64,000 nucleotides of DNA from Paenibacillus glycanilyticus NBRC 16618 (GTDB lineage Bacteria > Bacillota > Bacilli > Paenibacillales > Paenibacillaceae), in the NCBI RefSeq assembly GCF_004000805.1, contig NZ_BILY01000020.1, positions 1 through 64,000 on the forward strand. Direction: 5' to 3'. The position numbers and the translations under genes are program-made. The notes beneath the pieces are model-generated. The model did no database searches, was not told the DNA's origin, and saw nothing but the letters and a program-made list of their open reading frames with translations. The first letter of the stretch is position 1, and every line of letters begins with the position of its first letter. Positions 18,072 through 26,039 of the stretch are shown piece by piece.

Positions 18072-18103
18072 AAAGCATCTCTCCACGAATGGAAAGATGC
18101 TTT
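18072..18103 (-). terminator. Terminator behind pgsA
   Basis: AAAGCATCT (18072-18080) and AGATGCTTT (18095-18103) with additional TCC/GGA pairing inside. Only TTTTGCTT follows, so it may be leaky. It overlaps the region upstream of cinA. Confidence 0.65.
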
Positions 18104-18125
18104 ATTGTTGCTTATATGATCCTGA

Positions 18126-18704
18126 TTATTGCACAGGTATCAAATGTTTGTTCTTGAAGAAATAGTCGAATCCGGAATATACCGTAATAATAACGGCAAT
18201 CCAGCTTACGATATCGTCAAACGGAAAATCGATAAACGTAAACGGGAAGTTGTTAAGCAGAAGCGAAATGATCATCGTAATTTGTACGGCTGTTTTCCAT
18301 TTGCCCCATTTGCTCGCCGCCATTACGCTACCTTCCAGCAAGGCAATCTGACGCAGACCCGTAACCGCGAATTCGCGGCTGATAATAATGATGGCCATCC
18401 ATGCCGCCAGCTTATCCATTTGGACGAGCGAGATCAGTACAGCCGCCACAAGCAGCTTGTCCGCCAGTGGATCAAGAAGCTTGCCGAGGTTGGTTACGAT
18501 CTTGTTCTTCCTGGCGATATAACCATCGAGACCGTCGGTGCTTGCCGCTATGATAAAGATTATAGCCGCTATAATCTGATTGTATGTAATGGAGTAATCA
18601 TCGCCGAAAGCAAGAGGCTTGATATCGATATTGACGAGCAGAAATACCATAATGATCGGCACTAAAATAATTCTGGCCAGCGTAATCCTATTTGCCAGGT
18701 TCAT
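18126..18704 (-). CDS. pgsA: CDP-diacylglycerol-glycerol-3-phosphate 3-phosphatidyltransferase
   Basis: Integral membrane enzyme making phosphatidylglycerophosphate, the committed step to phosphatidylglycerol and cardiolipin. The CDP-alcohol phosphatidyltransferase signature DG-x2-AR-x8-G-x3-D-x3-D is seen from DGYIAR to GKLLDPLAD. The 192-residue protein has about five hydrophobic segments. The start has a G-rich site (GGGGGTGTG) upstream. A near-consensus promoter lies about 105 bp upstream. Confidence 0.96.
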   Translation of the reverse strand: MNLANRITLARIILVPIIMVFLLVNIDIKPLAFGDDYSITYNQIIAAIIFIIAASTDGLDGYIARKNKIVTNLGKLLDPLADKLLVAAVLISLVQMDKLAAWMAIIIISREFAVTGLRQIALLEGSVMAASKWGKWKTAVQITMIISLLLNNFPFTFIDFPFDDIVSWIAVIITVYSGFDYFFKNKHLIPVQ

Positions 18705-18808
18705 TCGTTCACACCCCCGGACCGTCTAGCCGTGTTCCTGCATTGATGCATGATTGCTTGTACTTTCATATGTATGTCCCCCGGATCGTTTCCAAAACTA
18801 TCTAACCA

Positions 18809-18837
18809 AGTATAATACATGCCATTTCCTATGTCAA
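18809..18837 (-). promoter_or_regulatory. Sigma-A promoter of pgsA
   Basis: Perfect -35 TTGACA (18832-18837), 17 bp, TATACT (18809-18814) on the minus strand. One of the best promoter matches in the window. Confidence 0.87.
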
Positions 18838-18861
18838 AATATCGAACGTCATAGAGCGAAA

Positions 18862-18897
18862 GCCCTTCTTGCCCGAATTGACGAGGCAGCGAAGGGC
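18862..18897 (-). terminator. Hairpin behind yajQ, candidate terminator
   Basis: GCCCTTC (18862-18868) and GAAGGGC (18891-18897), with inner GCC/GGC pairing. Only TTTCGCTCT follows on the minus strand, so termination would be weak. Confidence 0.45.
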
Positions 18898-18910
18898 CGG
18901 AAAAGGCTTA

Positions 18911-19402
18911 TTAACGGTAATTCGTGAACTGCAGTTCGACGGTCAAATCCGCTGCGCGGAGAAGAGCCATAACCGCCTGCAAATCATCGCGGCTTTTACC
19001 GGTTACGCGGATTTGGTCGCCTTGAATCTGGCTTTTCACCTTAATCTTCGAATCCCGGATCAGAATATTAATTTTTTTGGAATTATCTTGGTCGATCCCC
19101 GATTTCAGCTTAATACGCTGACGGACGGTGCTCGCCGAGGCCGATTCCACCTTGCCGTATTCCAGGTTTTTAATCGGTACGCCGCGCTTGACCATCTTCG
19201 ATTTCAAAATATCAAGAACGCTTTCCAGCTTGAAGTCATCATCGGAAACGACAACGAGCTCTTCTTTCTCCAGCTTAATGCTGCTTTTGCTTCCCTTGAA
19301 GTCGAAGCGTGTTTCAATCTCCCGCTCCGCTTGCTGAATCGCATTGTTCAACTCTTGCATATCCATCTTCGAAACGATATCAAATGAACTTTCAGAACTC
19401 AT
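18911..19402 (-). CDS. YajQ family nucleotide-binding protein
   Basis: 163-residue protein of the YajQ/UPF0234 family, whose members bind nucleotides and, in some bacteria, cyclic di-GMP. Hallmarks are [18 protein letters not shown] at the N-terminus, [10 protein letters not shown], and the C-terminal [21 protein letters not shown]. The length equals the family norm. It lies between rodZ and pgsA. The physiological role in Bacillota is unknown. Confidence 0.93.
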   Translation of the reverse strand: MSSESSFDIVSKMDMQELNNAIQQAEREIETRFDFKGSKSSIKLEKEELVVVSDDDFKLESVLDILKSKMVKRGVPIKNLEYGKVESASASTVRQRIKLKSGIDQDNSKKINILIRDSKIKVKSQIQGDQIRVTGKSRDDLQAVMALLRAADLTVELQFTNYR

Positions 19403-19455
19403 TGTTTGACAACTCTCCCTTTGTATCTAATTCAATCCTTACTGACTCTTCGTAC

Positions 19456-20376
19456 CTACTGTGTCCCAGGCGTGGATGAATTGTCCGGACTTTGAGTCGA
19501 TGTCCCTTCGGTTCCTCCGGCACCCTGCACGGGATTCAGCTGAATTTTCTTAGAGCCTGCACGGTCTCCGTCGTTAATTTGCACGCCGTCGACTGTAATG
19601 GTACTCAGGTCGGCACGCCCGACATTAATGTATAGCGGTTGATCCAGGTCGTACGTAAAGGCTGAGCCGTCGGGAGCCGTCTCCGAAATAATCGCTTTGC
19701 CGGAAGAACTGCCCGAGCGCACTTCCGTCCAGCTTGGCCCGCCGGAGATCTTGATTTCCACTTTATGCACCACGCCAGCAGGCGAGACATCATAGTGATC
19801 AACCTTGCCTACCTTGGACGAGAACGTCACGGTAGTCGGCGATTGGCTTGGAGTTGGCGTAGGCGTTGCCGTAGGCGTCGTTGTTCCGCCGGCGTTCGAC
19901 GAATCTGGCGATTGGCTTGGCGGAGCCGGCGAAGCCTGATCCGTAATATTCGTATTGTCGATTTCCTTTGGATTATCGGCTTTCTGATTAACGAAATAAA
20001 CCCAGACTACAACAACGATGAGGATCAGGAACGACCACATCATGATGTTGAAGCCAAGCTTGCTTATCCGTTCCGAAGAACGGGTTCTAACACGCTTTGG
20101 CTGTCTCGCCGGTACTGCTTCTACAACCTGATCCGTAACGGAAGCAGGAATCTCATGCTGATACAGCCGAAGAACTTCATCCGAATCCAGTCCAACGGCA
20201 TCACAGTAGTTTTTCACGAATGCGCGTAAATAGAACGTTCCCGGCAAAACGCTATGGTCACCGCTCTCGATTGCTTCTAAGTAGCGCTTCCGTATTTTGG
20301 TTATTTCCTGAACATCATCAAGCGTTAATCCGCGCTCTTCCCTTGCTTTACGCAGCAACGCTCCTAAATCCGACAT
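19456..20376 (-). CDS. rodZ: RodZ-like cytoskeletal protein (HTH plus DUF4115)
   Basis: Membrane protein linking MreB to the wall-elongation machinery. In 306 residues: an N-terminal helix-turn-helix domain (1-75; LLRKAREERGLTLDDVQEITKI), a basic juxtamembrane stretch (93-106), one transmembrane helix (about 108-129), a low-complexity Pro/Thr/Ser linker (about 147-182) and an extracytoplasmic beta domain (DUF4115). The gene precedes pgsA as in B. subtilis (ymfM). Confidence 0.93.
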   Translation of the reverse strand: MSDLGALLRKAREERGLTLDDVQEITKIRKRYLEAIESGDHSVLPGTFYLRAFVKNYCDAVGLDSDEVLRLYQHEIPASVTDQVVEAVPARQPKRVRTRSSERISKLGFNIMMWSFLILIVVVVWVYFVNQKADNPKEIDNTNITDQASPAPPSQSPDSSNAGGTTTPTATPTPTPSQSPTTVTFSSKVGKVDHYDVSPAGVVHKVEIKISGGPSWTEVRSGSSSGKAIISETAPDGSAFTYDLDQPLYINVGRADLSTITVDGVQINDGDRAGSKKIQLNPVQGAGGTEGTSTQSPDNSSTPGTQ

Positions 20377-20394
20377 GGTGTCTACTCCTCTCTG

Positions 20395-21168
20395 CTAGAA
20401 TTCATTATCCGAATAATTGGCCGTAAACGATTCGTATGTAATCTCTTCGTCCGGTGTATTACGCAGCTCGATAATCATATCAAAATGGCTGTAATCGTAT
20501 TGCGACTCCTTGATAAAGATATCCGGATGCTCAATGACCTTCGTCGAAGGCATGGCCATAATTTCCTGCAGCAGCGAATAGTGCTTTTCGTTGGAACGGA
20601 TTGTGCTTACGATACCGTCAATGATAAAGATGTTGTTATCATTCATTTCATCCTCGGACAGCTGGCTGCGAACGGTTTGTCTCAGCAACGTCGACGAAAC
20701 AAAGGTCCAACGCTTGTTCGAGCATACGCTCCCCGCAATAATGGACTCCGTCTTGCCGACACGCGGCATGCCACGCAAACCAATAACCTGATTGCCGTCC
20801 CGTTTAAACACTTCCCCGAGAAAATCGACCAAAATGCCCAGCTCGTCTCTTGTAAAACGGAAGGTTTTGCGGTCATCCGAGTCACGTTCGATATAACGTC
20901 CGTGACGGACGGCCAATATGTCAACGATCGTAGGCGTACGAAGCTTGTTTACCGTAATGTTGTCAACCTTCTGGAGCATTTTGCCCAGCAGAACGATTTT
21001 TTCTTCGTCATCCGTCTGAAGCAGCATGCCGCGCGTACGGTCCTCTACGCCATTAATCGTCATAATGTTCACTTCAAGCATACCGAGCAGCGATGCAATA
21101 TCGCCAAGTAGACCCGGTCGGTTCTTATGTATTTTGTATTCCATGTAGTATTGCTGCTTTGATCCCAT
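20395..21168 (-). CDS. ymfK: YmfK family protein (DUF3388): ACT-like domain plus P-loop-like motif
   Basis: Conserved Bacillota protein of unknown function, 257 residues. The N-terminal 70 residues resemble an ACT ligand-binding fold (YKIHKNRPGLLGDIASLLGML). A Walker-A-like GMPRVGKT at 133-140 and a DIFIKES/FDMIIELRN region follow. It lies between ymfJ and rodZ in the conserved order. Function cannot be assigned; nucleotide binding is inferred from the motif only. Confidence 0.88.
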   Translation of the reverse strand: MGSKQQYYMEYKIHKNRPGLLGDIASLLGMLEVNIMTINGVEDRTRGMLLQTDDEEKIVLLGKMLQKVDNITVNKLRTPTIVDILAVRHGRYIERDSDDRKTFRFTRDELGILVDFLGEVFKRDGNQVIGLRGMPRVGKTESIIAGSVCSNKRWTFVSSTLLRQTVRSQLSEDEMNDNNIFIIDGIVSTIRSNEKHYSLLQEIMAMPSTKVIEHPDIFIKESQYDYSHFDMIIELRNTPDEEITYESFTANYSDNEF

Positions 21169-21270
21169 TTCACACCGTCCCTTGTTGTCACCAATCCCAT
21201 TTGATTGACTCGCTTATAAAAATTTATTCTACAATTTTCGTCACATTCCTGCAACCTATTCGCAGACATT

Positions 21271-21304
21271 GCAGAAAAGCCTCCAAATTGGGAGGCTTTT
21301 CTGC
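21271..21304 (-). terminator. Terminator of ymfJ
   Basis: Perfect 14-bp arms GCAGAAAAGCCTCC and GGAGGCTTTTCTGC around a 6-nt loop, 13 bp behind the ymfJ stop. Confidence 0.85.
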
Positions 21305-21316
21305 AGATGCGAGCAA

Positions 21317-21568
21317 TTAAGTTTGTTCGACCAGCTTGACCATAAGACCGGCTACCGTTTTACGCTCATGCTCGTCGCCCGCATCCCATAGCTGCTTCAG
21401 TACACGCTGTTGCTCATTTTTAGGATCAACCTTCTCATCGAGAAAGGAACCAATCTCGTAAGCCAAATTATGAATGGTTTCCTCAGACATCCCGTTGCTT
21501 TTAGCTTGTGCTACGCGGTCCGACAAAAATTCTTTCCAATTGTCGAAACTTGAAAGAACGTTAGACAT
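21317..21568 (-). CDS. ymfJ: DUF3243 protein YmfJ
   Basis: Small conserved protein of 83 residues, unknown function. It is predicted fully helical (SSFDNWKEFLSDRVAQA, ETIHNLAYEIGSFLDEKV). The ATG at 21568 has AGGAGG 10 nt upstream; nine extra residues in a longer reading are not supported. The position between ymfI and ymfK matches B. subtilis. A perfect TATAAT stands at 21649-21654 on the minus strand but lacks a good -35. Confidence 0.88.
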   Translation of the reverse strand: MSNVLSSFDNWKEFLSDRVAQAKSNGMSEETIHNLAYEIGSFLDEKVDPKNEQQRVLKQLWDAGDEHERKTVAGLMVKLVEQT

Positions 21569-21668
21569 TTTATTTCGCCTCCTGGATAAGTACATTTTAA
21601 GAAGAGTGTAGCACTCAACAAATGTTATTCTGCGTAGAGACGAAACAAATTATACGAAATCAAGGGTG

Positions 21669-22415
21669 TTAAGTATGCCAGCCGCCGTTCGGACTGATAA
21701 TTTGCCCGGTTATATACGATGATTCCGGCAAGGACAAGAAATACACCAGCGAAGCGACTTCATCAGGTTGTCCAAAACGGCCCAGCGGAATTTCCTGCTC
21801 AAGAGCCGCCTTCTCTTCATCGTTAAAACCGCTCATCATCTTTGTATCGACAGCTCCGGGCGCTACCGCGTTAACGGTAACTCCGGAAGGAGCAAGTTCC
21901 TTGGCAAGCGCCTTCGTGAAGGCATTCATGCCTCCTTTGGTCGTGGAGTACAGCACTTCGCAGGAAGCGCCAGACATCCCCCAAATGGACGACACGTTAA
22001 TAATCCGGCCGAACCGGTTCGAGATCATATTCGGCATAAAAAGCTGACTGGACAAAAACATGCCCTTCAGATTGACGGCCATTACATCATCCCATTCCTG
22101 CTCCGTCACATCGATCAGCATGCCGTAATGGGAGATTCCCCCGTTATTGACGAGGATATCGGGCAGCATGCCATGAGCCTCCAGCTTCTCTTTCATCCTC
22201 GTGAGCTGTTCCTTCGAACGAAGGTCGGCCGAGATGGTCATGACATTGGCGCCCAGGCGCATGCAAGCTCTGGCTGTTTCGTTAGCCGCTTCATGCGATT
22301 CCCTGTAATGAATGACGATGTTAAGTCCCTCCGCGGCAAAGCGCTGCGCGATAGCAGCGCCGATGCCGCGGCTTCCCCCGGTTATTAACACCGTCATTTG
22401 TTTAAAAGGCTTCAT
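21669..22415 (-). CDS. ymfI: SDR-family reductase YmfI (EF-P 5-aminopentanone reductase)
   Basis: Short-chain dehydrogenase of 248 residues. It has TGGSRGIG for the nucleotide, NNGG, and the catalytic Ser (NVSSIWG) with YxxxK (YSTTK). In B. subtilis YmfI reduces the 5-aminopentanone group on elongation factor P; the same ymfF-ymfH-ymfI-ymfJ order here supports that assignment over a fatty-acid-type reductase. The start overlaps the ymfH stop (TAATG), so translation is coupled. Specificity is by synteny. Confidence 0.87.
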   Translation of the reverse strand: MKPFKQMTVLITGGSRGIGAAIAQRFAAEGLNIVIHYRESHEAANETARACMRLGANVMTISADLRSKEQLTRMKEKLEAHGMLPDILVNNGGISHYGMLIDVTEQEWDDVMAVNLKGMFLSSQLFMPNMISNRFGRIINVSSIWGMSGASCEVLYSTTKGGMNAFTKALAKELAPSGVTVNAVAPGAVDTKMMSGFNDEEKAALEQEIPLGRFGQPDEVASLVYFLSLPESSYITGQIISPNGGWHT

Positions 22416-23710
22416 TAAACCGGCTGTCCGTCCGGCTTCTCGACAATGGAAATCGCTAACTGCTGGAAGTCGAAATGCTCGCGGATCCGTTCATTCACTT
22501 GATCCAGCGTGCAATTCTCGTACAGGGACAAGAGATCAAACATGTCGCTGTCGCGGAACCGGTAACGAGTAAATTCGCCGGCAATCGCTTCAGGGGAGTT
22601 CAGCATCCGCAAATATCCGCCGATTTTCTTCCGCTTCGACCGTTCGAAGGCGGCAGGTTCAATGCCCGTGCGCAGCGCTTCTTCAACGGCCGTGCGGATT
22701 CGGCTAAGCAGTTCATCCGGATTTGGCGAGTCGCCGCCAATAACCGAAAAAGCATAATCCGTGCTTACGTTAAATTCCGTTCCGAAGGAATCGGAGATTA
22801 AATTTTGCTCATACAAATCCTGATACAAAGCCGAGCTAGCGCCAAACAAAGCGTCAAGCATCAGCTTGGAAGTCACTTCGTGGCTTAGCAGCGCCTCGCC
22901 CTTAAGCCCTATTTTCTTCTCCTTGAAGCCAAACATGACTTTCGGAAGAGATACCGGAAGCTTCGTTACTTTCCTCGGCACCTTAACGCTTTCCGGCTCA
23001 TTCTCGAAGAAACGTTTGATTTCCCCCTGCGGTTTGAACGTCTTGCGGGCTTGATTGCTGCGGACAAGCTCGAACACTTCCTCCGCCTTCACCCCGCCCA
23101 CCACAAACAGCAGCATATTGGACGGATGGTAAAACGTTTCATAACAGCGGTACAGCGTTTCCTTATCGATCTGATAGATCGACTCCACGGTACCGGCAAT
23201 ATCGATGTGAATCGGATGCGTGTGATACATGGCGTCTATCAGGCCGAAATATACTCGCCAATCCGGATTGTCTTTATACATATTGATCTCTTGAGCGATG
23301 ATGCCTTTTTCCTTATCCACGTTCTGATCGGTGAAATAAGGATGCTGGACAAAATCGATCAAGGTTTCGAGATTGGCCGGGATCTGCTCCGTTGCCGAGA
23401 ACAAATACACCGTACGGTCGAAGCTTGTGAACGCGTTCGCCGATGCCCCTTGCGAAGCAAAGGTCGCGAAGATGTCGCCGGTTGGCTCTTCGAACATTTT
23501 ATGCTCCAGAAAATGGGCAATCCCGTCCGGCACGCGTACCGGCTCCTGATCGCCTACGGCAAACTTGTTATCGACGGAGCCGTACTTGGTCGCAAAGGTA
23601 GCGTAAGTCTTCTGGAAGCCTTCCTTCGGCAAGACGATCACTTCGAGGCCGTTATCCAGCACTTCGCGGTATAGCGTTTCCTGAACGCCTTTATAGTCGA
23701 GTGTCTCCAT
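22415..23710 (-). CDS. ymfH: M16 family zinc metallopeptidase YmfH
   Basis: Pitrilysin-type peptidase with an intact inverted zinc motif HFLEH at about 66-70 and a downstream Glu region (KEKGIIAQEINMY). In the 431-residue reading I chose the ATG at 23710 because AAGGAGG is then 10 nt away; the ATG at 23719, which overlaps the ymfF stop, is only 1 nt from it. It pairs with YmfF, which lacks the motif, the usual active/inactive half arrangement of M16B peptidases. The natural substrate is unknown. Confidence 0.93.
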   Translation of the reverse strand: METLDYKGVQETLYREVLDNGLEVIVLPKEGFQKTYATFATKYGSVDNKFAVGDQEPVRVPDGIAHFLEHKMFEEPTGDIFATFASQGASANAFTSFDRTVYLFSATEQIPANLETLIDFVQHPYFTDQNVDKEKGIIAQEINMYKDNPDWRVYFGLIDAMYHTHPIHIDIAGTVESIYQIDKETLYRCYETFYHPSNMLLFVVGGVKAEEVFELVRSNQARKTFKPQGEIKRFFENEPESVKVPRKVTKLPVSLPKVMFGFKEKKIGLKGEALLSHEVTSKLMLDALFGASSALYQDLYEQNLISDSFGTEFNVSTDYAFSVIGGDSPNPDELLSRIRTAVEEALRTGIEPAAFERSKRKKIGGYLRMLNSPEAIAGEFTRYRFRDSDMFDLLSLYENCTLDQVNERIREHFDFQQLAISIVEKPDGQPV

Positions 23711-23715
23711 TGCCG

Positions 23716-24990
23716 TCATGCCTCCTTCTGGTCGCGCAAGAAGTAAATCGTATCAAGCTGCGCCAATGCCGCAACCCGCACGATGTCCTCTGCCGTTACC
23801 GCTTCAATCTGGTCAAGCAGCTGCTGTGCCGTTCGTTCTTTGCCCGATAGCACGGCATTAAAGTCATAAGCGATCATCTCGTAAGCGGAATCCTGCAGCT
23901 CCCGCAAATGATTCGCTATCATCGCTTTTGTCTGATTCATCTCGAGGTCGGAGAGATTGCCTTGACGCATGCTCTCCAGCTGCTCCTTGATAATGGTGAC
24001 GGCCTTCTCATAGTTAGCAATCTCGATGCCCGATTGAATCGTGAGCAAGCCTTTATGTCCATCCAATCTGGATGCAGCGTAATAAGCAAGGCTTTCTTTT
24101 TCCCGGACGTTCAAAAACAGCTTGGAATGCGGATAACCGCCCAGAATGCCGTTATACATTAAGGAAGCGGCGTAGTCTTCGTCGCCATAGCCGACATTCG
24201 TGCGCAGTCCCATATTCAGCTTGCCCTGGTTGACGTCCATGCGTTCCACAACGGTTTTGACGTTGCGGACTTCATGGGCAATAGAAGGAGTTGAATAGCT
24301 TGCAGGACTGCCATCCTCAATGCGGAAAGCTTCTTTTGCAAGCGCGGCAACCTCCTCCATTGTTGTATCGCCAACGACGTATAAATCAAATGCGGCTTCG
24401 CTTAGCCACGTTTTGTATTGACTATATAAAGATTCCGGCGTAATGGAGCCGATTTCCTCCAGCTTGCCGAGCGGATGAAGACGGTAAGGCTCACCGGCAC
24501 ACATCTCTTCCATGCAGCGCTCAGCCGCATATCGGATTTTATCGTTCACAATGGATTCCAGCCGTTTCGTCAACGTCTGCTTCTCCGCATCTACATACTT
24601 GCGGCGGAACACGCCGTCTTCCGTTACCGGCTCCGTTACTACTTCGCCAAGGAATCGCAAGGACGAACTTAATAACGGCACATCGGACGATACGAAATGA
24701 TCGTTGATAACGTCCATGCGGAATTGAACGATTTGAGAATCGCCTCTTTTATATACATCAAAGCCGAATCCGGCGCCGTACAAATCATCCAGCCTTTCGC
24801 GGAAAGCCTTGGTCTCGGGCGTGGATACCGTGCCTCGACGCAATACAAACGGGGCTAGCGCGGTTTTGGTTACAGCGTTTTCAGATAATGGCAGTCCTGC
24901 GAACAGCGATATCGCAAACGTCTTGAAACGTTTTGTTGGCATTACATGCAGCCTGATCCGGCCTATTTGCCCTCTTTCGAATAATGTCAC
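23716..24990 (-). CDS. ymfF: M16-like protein YmfF, non-catalytic partner
   Basis: Homologue of M16 peptidases without the HxxEH motif in its first domain, so probably the inactive half of a heterodimer with YmfH. I place the start at the GTG at 24990 (424 residues): AAGGAG lies 9 nt upstream and B. subtilis YmfF has nearly the same length. The ATG at 25038 would begin inside a perfect hairpin. Its stop overlaps an in-frame ATG of ymfH. Confidence 0.9.
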   Translation of the reverse strand: MTLFERGQIGRIRLHVMPTKRFKTFAISLFAGLPLSENAVTKTALAPFVLRRGTVSTPETKAFRERLDDLYGAGFGFDVYKRGDSQIVQFRMDVINDHFVSSDVPLLSSSLRFLGEVVTEPVTEDGVFRRKYVDAEKQTLTKRLESIVNDKIRYAAERCMEEMCAGEPYRLHPLGKLEEIGSITPESLYSQYKTWLSEAAFDLYVVGDTTMEEVAALAKEAFRIEDGSPASYSTPSIAHEVRNVKTVVERMDVNQGKLNMGLRTNVGYGDEDYAASLMYNGILGGYPHSKLFLNVREKESLAYYAASRLDGHKGLLTIQSGIEIANYEKAVTIIKEQLESMRQGNLSDLEMNQTKAMIANHLRELQDSAYEMIAYDFNAVLSGKERTAQQLLDQIEAVTAEDIVRVAALAQLDTIYFLRDQKEA

Positions 24991-25011
24991 TTCCGTTTGC
25001 TCCTTCCGAGT

Positions 25012-25041
25012 AAAATGGAATATAGTAATGTATTCCATTTT
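25012..25041 (-). promoter_or_regulatory. Perfect hairpin in the ymfF leader
   Basis: AAAATGGAATA (25012-25022) and TATTCCATTTT (25031-25041), 8-nt loop, ending 6 bp before the ymfF ribosome-binding site. No T-run follows. It may be an operator or an mRNA-stabilising stem. Confidence 0.55.
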
Positions 25042-25078
25042 CTTGCTTCCTATACCATTCTAACCGATACGAAATGGA

Positions 25079-25117
25079 AGAAGCAACCTGCCTGCCCAAG
25101 GCAGAAAGGCTGCTTCT
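25079..25117 (-). terminator. Candidate terminator of sleB
   Basis: AGAAGCA (25079-25085) pairs with TGCTTCT (25111-25117), with further CC/GG and TGCC/GGCA pairs inside. It lies 8 bp behind the sleB stop and a T-rich stretch follows on the minus strand. Confidence 0.65.
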
Positions 25118-25125
25118 GATAATCG

Positions 25126-25920
25126 TTACATACAGAATATATGCTTGCCGATGGTCTTGACTTGAGGTCTGGACCAGATCCATTTGGACGTTGCCGTCTC
25201 AGGATTAAAATAGTACGTGCAGCCGCCTGTCGGATCCCATCCGTTGATGGCGTCCTGCACGGCTTTGCGTGCCGTTTCGTTTGGCGTAAGCCAGATCTGA
25301 CCGTCCGCAACGGCTGTAAACGCGAGAGGCTGGAAAATGACTCCCGAGATCGTGTTCGGGAAGCTTGGCGACTTCAAACGATTCAGGATAACCGCAGCTA
25401 CCGCTACCTGACCTTCGTACGGTTCACCGCGTGATTCCCCGTATACCGCATTCGCCATAATCTTCAAGTCGCTTTCCGAAAGCCCGAGATTATTGGATTT
25501 CGATGGCGTGCTGCCACCCGACGATCCGGAATTCGAACCGCTGTTATTGCTATTGTCGGAGCCGCCGCCCGCATTGCCTGTATCGGCTGCTGATGGTTGC
25601 CAATTCTTCGTAGCTTCCCATAGCTTGAGCTTCGTTTTTGCCCCGACTACGCCATCGGATTTCATTCCGAACTTCCATTGGAACCAGGTCACCGCATTTT
25701 TGGTTTTGGTACCGAAGCTTCCGTCGATTGCGCCATTGTAATAGCCCAAATATTTAAGCCTACCCTGCAGCTCGTATACATCCGAACCGGAGGAACCTAC
25801 CGTTAAAGTAGCATTGCTGAACGTTGCTTTCGCATCATCCTGCGTATATCGCTGGAAGGAATGCATTCCGAACAATACCGACACAATGATGATAGTCACG
25901 ACAAGTAATCGATTTTTCAT
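25126..25920 (-). CDS. sleB: Spore cortex-lytic enzyme SleB-like (PG-binding plus Hydrolase_2)
   Basis: Lytic transglycosylase that degrades spore cortex muramic-lactam peptidoglycan during germination. In 264 residues: an N-terminal signal or anchor segment (about 5-22), a peptidoglycan-binding domain (about 40-108), a Gly/Ser/Asn linker (110-147) and a Hydrolase_2 domain whose catalytic Glu is probably Glu162 (YGESRGE). An exact sigma-G promoter is upstream, which fits forespore expression. No ypeB partner follows here. It could be called a CwlJ/SleB-family protein more cautiously. Confidence 0.9.
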   Translation of the reverse strand: MKNRLLVVTIIIVSVLFGMHSFQRYTQDDAKATFSNATLTVGSSGSDVYELQGRLKYLGYYNGAIDGSFGTKTKNAVTWFQWKFGMKSDGVVGAKTKLKLWEATKNWQPSAADTGNAGGGSDNSNNSGSNSGSSGGSTPSKSNNLGLSESDLKIMANAVYGESRGEPYEGQVAVAAVILNRLKSPSFPNTISGVIFQPLAFTAVADGQIWLTPNETARKAVQDAINGWDPTGGCTYYFNPETATSKWIWSRPQVKTIGKHIFCM

Positions 25921-25977
25921 GTAGGATTCTGCCTTTCTCTTGCAAGTTAGTCCGCGATTAGCTGCGTTACCTAACTC

Positions 25978-26008
25978 TAGTATGAGAAGGGAATCCTGCT
26001 TCTATTCA
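25978..26008 (-). promoter_or_regulatory. Sigma-G promoter of sleB
   Basis: TGAATA (26003-26008), 18 bp, CATACTA (25978-25984) on the minus strand. Both boxes match the sigma-G consensus exactly, about 58 bp before the ATG. Confidence 0.88.
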
Positions 26009-26016
26009 TCATTGCC

Positions 26017-26039
26017 AATTGCGTAAGGCTTACGCAATT
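26017..26039. repeat. 23-bp perfect palindrome overlapping the spoIIIE stop
   Basis: AATTGCGTAAG (26017-26027), one base, CTTACGCAATT (26029-26039). It covers most of the spoIIIE stop codon and ends 8 bp before the sigma-G -35 box of sleB. There is no T-run, so it looks more like a protein-binding site than a terminator. Confidence 0.6.
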
